A stretch of 48,608 bases of DNA, from assembly GCA_023388635.1 (NCBI GenBank), contig JAEWFW010000021.1, positions 1-48,608 of the forward strand, written 5' to 3'. Below, piece after piece: positions 43,786-48,608 of this stretch. The translations under genes and the position numbers were made by a program. The first letter of the stretch is position 1, and every line of letters starts with the position of its first letter. The stretch comes from Bacillota bacterium (GTDB lineage Bacteria > Bacillota > Bacilli > Desulfuribacillales > Desulfuribacillaceae). The notes under the pieces were generated by a model, which did not search any database, had not been told where the DNA came from, and saw only the letters and a program-made list of their open reading frames with translations.

Positions 43786-43965
43786 ATCGGGTCAAAGAAA
43801 ATGGGGCGTCCAACTGACAATCCAAAGCCGTATCATATGACTGTAAAATACGATGAGGAATGCAAAGAAATTCTTGAACAATATTGCGCACAAAAAAATG
43901 TTCCCCGTATGGAAGCAGCAAGACGAGGTATTAAAAAGTTAAAGGACGACCTCCAACAAAAATGA
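43786..43965 (+). CDS. Small ribbon-helix-helix-like DNA-binding protein
   Basis: About 59 residues: KKMGRPTDNPKPYHMTVKYD, then EECKEILEQYCAQKNVPRME and AARRGIKKLK. The GRPTDNPK lead-in, a short strand and two helices fit the Arc/CopG-like regulators common on mobile elements of Firmicutes. The start is odd. The strong AGGAGG (43772-43777) has no ATG, GTG or TTG at normal spacing; an ATC (43786) or ATT (43783) does fit. A GTG at 43777 lies inside the Shine-Dalgarno, and ATG 43801 is 23 nt away. Probably represses its own promoter. Confidence 0.65.
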   Translation: MGSKKMGRPTDNPKPYHMTVKYDEECKEILEQYCAQKNVPRMEAARRGIKKLKDDLQQK

Positions 43966-43967
43966 AA

Positions 43968-44006
43968 GGAAGTGGCGTCCACTCATCACAGTTTCTCGCC
44001 ACTTCC
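43968..44006 (+). other. 10-bp inverted repeat after the RHH gene
   Basis: GGAAGTGGCG (43968-43977) and CGCCACTTCC (43997-44006) are perfectly complementary with a 19-nt loop. It starts a few bases past the stop codon. No T-run follows, so it may stabilise mRNA or bind protein; it is not a classical terminator. Confidence 0.6.
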
Positions 44007-44064
44007 CCCACCAACAGATGCTCGAAAGCAAATGCGGTGTAAATATCATATCATGCGCTATCAT

Positions 44065-44110
44065 TCCTTTCAAGGCATCGTTGGAAAACAACGATGAAAG
44101 GACGGTTTTT
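44065..44110 (+). promoter_or_regulatory. Terminator-like hairpin that buries a Shine-Dalgarno
   Basis: The inner stem is CATCGTTG (44076-44083) with CAACGATG (44089-44096), loop GAAAA. The outer stem is TCCTTT (44065-44070) with AAAGGA (44097-44102). TTTTT follows at 44106-44110. AAAGGA is also the ribosome-binding site, eight bases before the ATG at 44111. Folding would therefore stop transcription or hide the start. Confidence 0.6.
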
Positions 44111-44194
44111 ATGAACAGTATTTTAGGGGAATTTACATACGGAAACATAACGCCGGAAGCCTTTGTAACCGGAGGGGGAGGGTCACTGACATGA
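44111..44194 (+). CDS. 27-residue ORF resembling the N-terminus of the next protein
   Basis: The peptide begins MNSILGEFTYGNITPEAF and ends in a Gly-rich GGGGSLT. Its start aligns with MKSILHDLYIGNIIPWER of the following gene. It stops at TGA overlapping that gene's ATG (ATGA), so translation could be coupled. It may be a truncated paralogue, a leader peptide for coupling, or a remnant. Its Shine-Dalgarno sits in a hairpin. Confidence 0.45.
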   Translation: MNSILGEFTYGNITPEAFVTGGGGSLT

Positions 44195-44478
44195 AAAGTA
44201 TTCTGCATGACCTGTACATCGGCAATATTATCCCGTGGGAACGCGGTAACCCGCAAAGCGAACAGCAACATAAATTGCTCCGCAAAATCGAGGACGAGGA
44301 ACGGTATTTCATATCGAAAATGTCGCTGGACGATTGCCAGCGGTTTCAGGAATTATCCCATCTACACGTGGAACTTTCTACGGCCGAGGAAGATAACCTT
44401 TTCTCTTATGCGTTTACCTTTGGGATGCTTCTGGCAATGGACGTAATGAAAGAGGCAGAGGGAATTCATAATAGCTAA
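44191..44478 (+). CDS. DUF6809-like small protein
   Basis: 95 residues: MKSILHDLYIGNIIPWERGN, a charged middle, and LFSYAFTFGMLLAMDVMKEA. This pattern fits the DUF6809 family, seen in Firmicutes and often beside integrative elements. Function unknown. ATG start at 44191 behind GGAGGGGGAGGG and overlapping the 27-residue ORF. The family name is from memory of the motif. Confidence 0.6.
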   Translation: MKSILHDLYIGNIIPWERGNPQSEQQHKLLRKIEDEERYFISKMSLDDCQRFQELSHLHVELSTAEEDNLFSYAFTFGMLLAMDVMKEAEGIHNS

Positions 44479-44585
44479 AACCCGTCTGCGAAGCGAATAT
44501 GACATACAACTTCGGACTAACTTGACCTGAAGTTCCGCAGTATCCAGAGGCGTTCCCCTTTTGGAACTCCCCCACTCGCCATGTG

Positions 44586-44622
44586 GCAGGGTATGCCGTT
44601 CTTTATGAATGGCATACCCTGC
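44586..44622 (+). other. Long perfect hairpin, possible mobile-element remnant
   Basis: GCAGGGTATGCC (44586-44597) and GGCATACCCTGC (44611-44622) are perfect complements. GTTC/GAAT continues the stem to a 5-nt TTTAT loop (44602-44606), i.e. 16 bp in all. No T-run follows directly. After it, GAGGAGG at about 44670 precedes a GTG that opens a frame without recognisable product. The gap 44479-44705 holds no convincing gene. Confidence 0.6.
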
Positions 44623-44705
44623 AGGTCAGTGTTGGACTTTGGCTTATGTTTTTTCGGAAGATTTCAGGGCGAGGAGGTAGTAGTGAACCTAATCAAATTT
44701 CTGAA

Positions 44706-45065
44706 TTATATCCACTCAAGATTGTCAACTGTCCGATCATTTCTCACATCTCCGGTATTTAGCGTGGTTTTTGCTTCAATGAGCATAACTTGTACTTCTT
44801 CCTCAGCTACGGGCATATGCTCTATGCCTCTCGGGATTATGATAAATTCACCGTCGCTTAAAATAACGTCTTTATCCCTAAATTTGATGACGAGGCGTCC
44901 CTTCACGACATAGAACATTTCATCTTCCGTTTCATGTTGATGCCACACAAATTCGCCTTTGAGTTTGACGACTTTGATATAGGAGTCATTTAATTCACCC
45001 ACAATTTTAGGACTCCAGTAATCGTTAAACGATTTCATTTTCTCAGAAAGATTAACTTTGTTCAT
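44706..45065 (-). CDS. Cupin-domain protein
   Basis: 119 residues. Cupin motif 1 is GEFVWHQHETEDEMFYVVKG (two His and Glu as metal ligands). Motif 2 is GEFIIIPRGIEHMP with the fourth His. A single small beta-barrel, probably metal-binding; role unknown. ATG 45065 is six bases after GGGAGGG; an upstream ATG at 45092 is less well placed. Confidence 0.88.
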   Translation of the reverse strand: MNKVNLSEKMKSFNDYWSPKIVGELNDSYIKVVKLKGEFVWHQHETEDEMFYVVKGRLVIKFRDKDVILSDGEFIIIPRGIEHMPVAEEEVQVMLIEAKTTLNTGDVRNDRTVDNLEWI

Positions 45066-45146
45066 TAGTTTCCCTCCCATTCTTATGTTCATGAATACTG
45101 TGATTAGTAATTGCTATTCAGTAAAAATAGTCATCCTTCATCTATT

Positions 45147-45923
45147 CTACGAAATCATTTCAGCACCAATCGTATAGCTCCAGCCATCCTTCGATTTTAC
45201 CGCGGTACAGTCAGTGAAAAAGTATGCACCAAGACCGCTTCTCCACTTGGTTGCATTAAAAGTGAATGTTTCGCCTGACATCGGCTGATCTTCAATGGTG
45301 AACAGCAGACCTTTTTCAAAATACATTTGCTCTTTGTTGATATAGCCTTGTTCAGATAATTCTTCATAGGTTGCGGCAACCGTTTGTATGTTATAGGCTT
45401 CGCCAATCAAATAAATCAGCGCTGTTTTTTCTGCTTCTGTCATATTAGAGCTCTTTGTAAAATTAAAAGCGAGCATCTCAATATTACCATTTAATCCGGG
45501 GTCTGTTTTATATAAATCATCTATGACTGCCTTATATAATCCGGGAATATCATCACCCTGGCTTTTAATATATATCCCTGTTATGCCGCCAAGTCCCATA
45601 GGAAATCTTTCCTGTACCGTACCATCATAGAGTACATCGACCAACATGCCCTTTTCTAGTGCTTTAATATCTAGTTTGTTGCCATCATCGGTGATAACAT
45701 CGATTCTATCACCGCTAATCCGATAAATATCCGCAGTACCTGCATCTTCCGCCATATTTGCCAGCAAGATAGACGGTCCATTGATATCTATAACCTTAGC
45801 GGTCAAAATAGCCTCGGCATCATCGGGATTGTCCTTCCCCGGAGGTTCAGCTTCTGTTTGCGAACAAGCGACAAGCGTTAGTACCATCAGGAATACTAGA
45901 AAATTTATGAGATTTCTCTTCAT
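45147..45923 (-). CDS. Lipoprotein of unknown function
   Basis: 258 residues. The signal peptide ends in a lipobox LVAC (Cys20), then an Asp/Pro-rich linker. Residues about 38-120 look like a small beta-barrel (ILTAKVIDINGPSILLAN, GMLVDVLYDGTVQERFPMGL). The C-terminal half is mixed alpha/beta (EAEKTALIYLIGEAYNIQTV, FTFNATKWRSGLGAYFFTDC). I do not recognise the family. ATG start behind AGGAGGAG. Confidence 0.7.
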   Translation of the reverse strand: MKRNLINFLVFLMVLTLVACSQTEAEPPGKDNPDDAEAILTAKVIDINGPSILLANMAEDAGTADIYRISGDRIDVITDDGNKLDIKALEKGMLVDVLYDGTVQERFPMGLGGITGIYIKSQGDDIPGLYKAVIDDLYKTDPGLNGNIEMLAFNFTKSSNMTEAEKTALIYLIGEAYNIQTVAATYEELSEQGYINKEQMYFEKGLLFTIEDQPMSGETFTFNATKWRSGLGAYFFTDCTAVKSKDGWSYTIGAEMIS

Positions 45924-46024
45924 TACGAAAACTCCTCCTTTGCCCTTAAGGCTCTCTGTGTATTAGACTCATTTTATGAATAAAAGGTTTCAACGTGAGC
46001 AAAGAGGATACTCTTTCAAGTTTA

Positions 46025-46064
46025 AAGCATCAGATGTGGTCTCTTAATACCATGTCTGATGCTT
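46025..46064. terminator. Terminator after the 4HB chemoreceptor gene
   Basis: AAGCATCAGA (46025-46034) and TCTGATGCTT (46055-46064) plus five further pairs, including two G-T wobbles, give a 15-bp stem. TTTAAAC follows on the minus strand. Confidence 0.65.
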
Positions 46065-46143
46065 CTTATGTAACATACACCATCTTGATTTTGTACAACT
46101 TTTGCCGCTCTCTCTTAGCGGAACAATATTGTAAAGTTCATCC

Positions 46144-47877
46144 TTAAATTTTAAATTTCTGTATATGGTTGTTCAGCTTCTGCGCAAGCTCCGCTTGATC
46201 TTGAGCAACTCTAGCCACTTCTTCCATAGCCTTCGAGGACTCTCCAATGCTATGGGCGATTTCCTGGGAGCTGCCGGTGGCTTCCTCTACAGAAGCAGCT
46301 ACGGTTTCAATAGCACTGTTTATCTGTTCGATAGATGCCGCCATTTCCTGAGATGTTGAAGAAAACTCCATAACAAGCATTCCAACCGTGTCCGCATCTT
46401 TGGCGTACTGTGCCCCGGTATCCACAAGCACCTGATAATCAGGAGATACTTTTTCGTCCAGGAATTTCAACACATCAGCCGCATTCAGAGATAGATTCTG
46501 GAAGGCAGTCTGAACTTTGGAAATAACGGACTGAATACCGGTTACGGTACTGGCGGACTGCTCAGCCAATTTCTTTACTTCTTCCGCCACGACAGAAAAA
46601 CCTCTTCCCTGTTCCCCTGCTCTGGCGGCTTCAATCGCCGCATTTAGAGCCAAAAGGTTTGTCTGGGCAGCAATATCAGATATGGTTTGCGCCATTACTT
46701 GGATCTCGTGAACCACTTCCCCTTCTTGAATGGCTTTCGTGATGCCTGCGTGTTTTTCCTTGTAGATTCTATTGGCTACATCACTAGATTCCTGTGCATC
46801 TATTTTCATTCTGTTCGCACGGTTTTCGATTTCCCGCACAATATTGTTTCCGTCTTCCGCTCTTTTCGCAAGTTGAGCTGCACTCCTGCCGATCTCTACA
46901 CCAGAAGCCATCACTTCTTCTGAGGCCGCGGAACTTTCTTCCATACCGGCTACAATTTCCTGTATGGCTGAATTTCCACTCTCTGTCTGGGCTGTCACTT
47001 CTTCAGCCGAAGCAGATAATTGTTCACTGGCTGCACTCATATCTTGTGCCGTCGCTAAAACATCCCCGAGAAGACTTTTCATGCTTAGCGTAATATCTTT
47101 AAAGGCACAGGCCAGTGTTCCTATCTCATCTTTTCTACTCAAAAGCCCTTCAGAAATTTCCTCGGAAAAATCTCCCGCCGCGAAACTTTTCGCTTTCTCT
47201 ACAGCTTGTGCGATTGGAATGCTGATGATCCGACCGATGACAACACTGAAAACAATGGCAAGAAGAGCGCTGAAAATACCTAGAGAAATCACTATCGAAC
47301 GCGCATTGGCAAAAATCCCATCAGACTCTGTTTGTAAATTGTCGGAAAACAGCTCAGCCTGCTCCATCATTGCATTCAGAATCTCCATGTTTTTATCTCG
47401 GTCGATACCTGCCGCATTGTTCAGTTCAATAGCTAAAGCAAACTCATTTTTTCTAGCCGCTTCGATCGCATTATCACGAGATGTGCGATAGCTTTCTACG
47501 ATACTCTCATAATCCCGGAGCAGCTCTTTCTCCCGATCCATCAGTTCAAAAGTTTTATACTCGGCAACTAAAATTTGATTTGCCTGAACAAGCTCTTCAA
47601 TTTTTGCCACTGCATTATCAATGTCCAGGGGATTATTGGTAACCTGATATTGCCAGATAACCCTTTGCATCTCGATAGAAGCTTGATATGTATTACTTTG
47701 AATCGCACTCAATATTTCTATGGGGCGTTGTCCGTCTGTGTGCATCAGGGCTACATTATTGTTTACTTTCCCCAAGTTAACCAGCCCAATAAATCCCAGA
47801 ATGACGATGAGTACAGCCATCAAGATAAAACTTACCAAAAGCTTATTCATTGTTTTCATGTTAATAAACCATTTCAT
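46144..47877 (-). CDS. Methyl-accepting chemotaxis protein with four-helix-bundle sensor
   Basis: 577 residues. A membrane segment (about 10-32) is followed by a helical periplasmic domain of the 4HB_MCP type (HTDGQRPIEILSAIQSNTYQ), a second segment (about 190-212), HAMP, and the signalling domain with tip LLALNAAIEAARAGEQGRGF. Ligand unknown. The C-terminus ends in NNHIQKFKI, with no CheR-tethering pentapeptide. ATG start behind GAGG. Confidence 0.92.
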   Translation of the reverse strand: MKWFINMKTMNKLLVSFILMAVLIVILGFIGLVNLGKVNNNVALMHTDGQRPIEILSAIQSNTYQASIEMQRVIWQYQVTNNPLDIDNAVAKIEELVQANQILVAEYKTFELMDREKELLRDYESIVESYRTSRDNAIEAARKNEFALAIELNNAAGIDRDKNMEILNAMMEQAELFSDNLQTESDGIFANARSIVISLGIFSALLAIVFSVVIGRIISIPIAQAVEKAKSFAAGDFSEEISEGLLSRKDEIGTLACAFKDITLSMKSLLGDVLATAQDMSAASEQLSASAEEVTAQTESGNSAIQEIVAGMEESSAASEEVMASGVEIGRSAAQLAKRAEDGNNIVREIENRANRMKIDAQESSDVANRIYKEKHAGITKAIQEGEVVHEIQVMAQTISDIAAQTNLLALNAAIEAARAGEQGRGFSVVAEEVKKLAEQSASTVTGIQSVISKVQTAFQNLSLNAADVLKFLDEKVSPDYQVLVDTGAQYAKDADTVGMLVMEFSSTSQEMAASIEQINSAIETVAASVEEATGSSQEIAHSIGESSKAMEEVARVAQDQAELAQKLNNHIQKFKI

Positions 47878-48159
47878 ACTTCTTCCTCTTCTCTATGATT
47901 TTATGAAAACTATAAAACATTTCGGAAAAATATGACTGCAAAAAAAGATCAACACCCCAATTGGTTACCTTGACCACCACCTGTTTAATATATATTCTAA
48001 TTTAATAGTAATCTCCTCAATATCCGTCCAAACTAATTTTGGATTCACGTATAAATTTAGAAATTATGAATTTTTTTAATAATTATATCACAAAATATTT
48101 CATTATTATACAAGAAAAACGTTCCATAATTACATAAAAAAGTGTTTAATAAAAAAAGA
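47878..48159. other. AT-rich intergenic region upstream of the chemoreceptor
   Basis: No gene, repeat or recognisable riboswitch is visible. It presumably holds the chemoreceptor promoter. Confidence 0.4.
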
Positions 48160-48200
48160 GGAACCAGTCGTCAGTTTTCACTGACGGCTGGTCCTTTTTT
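48160..48200. terminator. Terminator after ppdK
   Basis: GGAACCAGTCGTCAG (48160-48174) pairs with CTGACGGCTGGTCC (48181-48194) with one bulge and one G-T. A seven-base T tract flanks each side (TTTTTTT after it, AAAAAAA before it). Confidence 0.8.
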
Positions 48201-48215
48201 TATATGCTTATTATC

Positions 48216-48608
48216 TTATCGAACCGGCTCTGGATTGTTCAATGTCGCATGGGCTGCTGCTAATCTAGCGATTGGCACACGGAATGGTGAACAACTGACA
48301 TAGTCGAGTCCTGTTCTGTAGCAGAAATCGATTGAGTTCTTCTCTCCACCGTGCTCACCGCAGATACCTGTTTTCAATTCAGGTTTTACTCCTCTACCCA
48401 ATTTAACAGCGATATCAACTAATTTACCTACGCCGGCTTCATCAATTTGTGCAAATGGGTTTTCCGGTAACACTTTATTGTCAATGTAATGGAACAAGAA
48501 TTTACCTTCTGCGTCATCACGGCTGTATCCGAATGTCGTTTGTGTCAAGTCATTCGTACCGAAGGAGAAAAAGTCAGCTTCCGCGACAATTTCATGAGCA
48601 GTTAAAGC
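48216..48608 (-). CDS. ppdK: Pyruvate phosphate dikinase, C-terminal part (runs off the right edge)
   Basis: 131 codons are visible, open to the window edge. ADFFSFGTNDLTQTTFGYSR, then KTGICGEHGGE with the catalytic Cys, and DYVSCSPFRVPIARLAAAHA are diagnostic of the PEP/pyruvate-binding TIM-barrel end of PPDK. The enzyme interconverts pyruvate + ATP + Pi and PEP + AMP + PPi, often gluconeogenic or glycolytic in anaerobes. An internal TTG is not the start; the frame continues upstream without a stop. Confidence 0.95.
   Translation of the reverse strand, partial: ALTAHEIVAEADFFSFGTNDLTQTTFGYSRDDAEGKFLFHYIDNKVLPENPFAQIDEAGVGKLVDIAVKLGRGVKPELKTGICGEHGGEKNSIDFCYRTGLDYVSCSPFRVPIARLAAAHATLNNPEPVR

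Noticed and set aside
44581..44913. Plus-strand frame after the DUF6809-like gene
   Set aside because: It begins in the hairpin and mostly lies antisense to the cupin gene; no recognisable domain.
47878..48159. c-di-GMP (GEMM) riboswitch upstream of the chemoreceptor
   Set aside because: No conserved GEMM core or paired helices could be traced in the AT-rich leader.

Overview
The window looks like a chromosomal segment of an endospore-forming, anaerobic, motile Firmicute, most likely in or near the Sporomusaceae (Negativicutes). The reasons are a cotJ spore-coat operon, an oxygen-sensitive Fe-S L-serine dehydratase, a clostridial-type ferredoxin, a ComFB protein, several chemoreceptors, multiheme cytochromes, a molybdopterin reductase, and a dgt/yaiI/dnaG/rpoD block with a ppdK gene at the right edge. 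The lineage is inferred from gene content; no rRNA is present. Most genes are on the minus strand.

Layout. 1-2700: the start of glucose-6-phosphate isomerase, a Cache chemoreceptor and a decayed chemoreceptor fragment. 2.9-4.3 kb: cotJB-cotJC-cotJA. 4.6-11.6 kb: a cNMP/CBS/DUF294 protein, ComFB, an SDR oxidoreductase, a sirtuin, a soluble CBS chemoreceptor, a block of mini-hairpin repeats, a YhcC-type radical SAM protein and an isochorismatase-family hydrolase. 11.6-17.8 kb: sdaAB/sdaAA, a GNAT, ferredoxin, a DUF2935-like protein, a long KamA-family radical SAM protein and an MGDG/UgtP-type glycosyltransferase. 17.9-25.4 kb: housekeeping genes (zinc-ribbon protein, Nif3/YqfO, TrmK, a membrane protein, rpoD, dnaG, yaiI, dgt).

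25.6-34.0 kb is the respiratory island. It holds a Tat-exported molybdopterin oxidoreductase of the tetrathionate/arsenate/selenate reductase type, a TorD-like chaperone, a four-cluster Fe-S subunit, a divergent LysR regulator, a half-size EamA transporter and two related pentaheme cytochromes. The reductase is interrupted by one in-frame TGA (29219-29221) exactly where the molybdenum-ligating Cys of this family sits. A strong hairpin lies 13 nt downstream. I read it as one selenocysteine protein (29983-26909), not two genes. This is the strongest finding.

34.1-40.8 kb: PadR with a HAAS-SEDS (FtsW/RodA-like) fusion, an alpha/beta hydrolase, and an ECF sigma/anti-sigma/ABC exporter operon. 40.9-46 kb is an accessory patchwork: EamA transporter with a DUF2200 gene remnant at its 3' end, ATP-grasp protein, DUF2200, a ribbon-helix-helix regulator under an inverted-repeat operator, a 27-codon ORF plus a DUF6809-like gene behind a terminator-like hairpin, cupin and lipoprotein. 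46.1-48.6 kb: a second transmembrane chemoreceptor and the C-terminal part of pyruvate phosphate dikinase.
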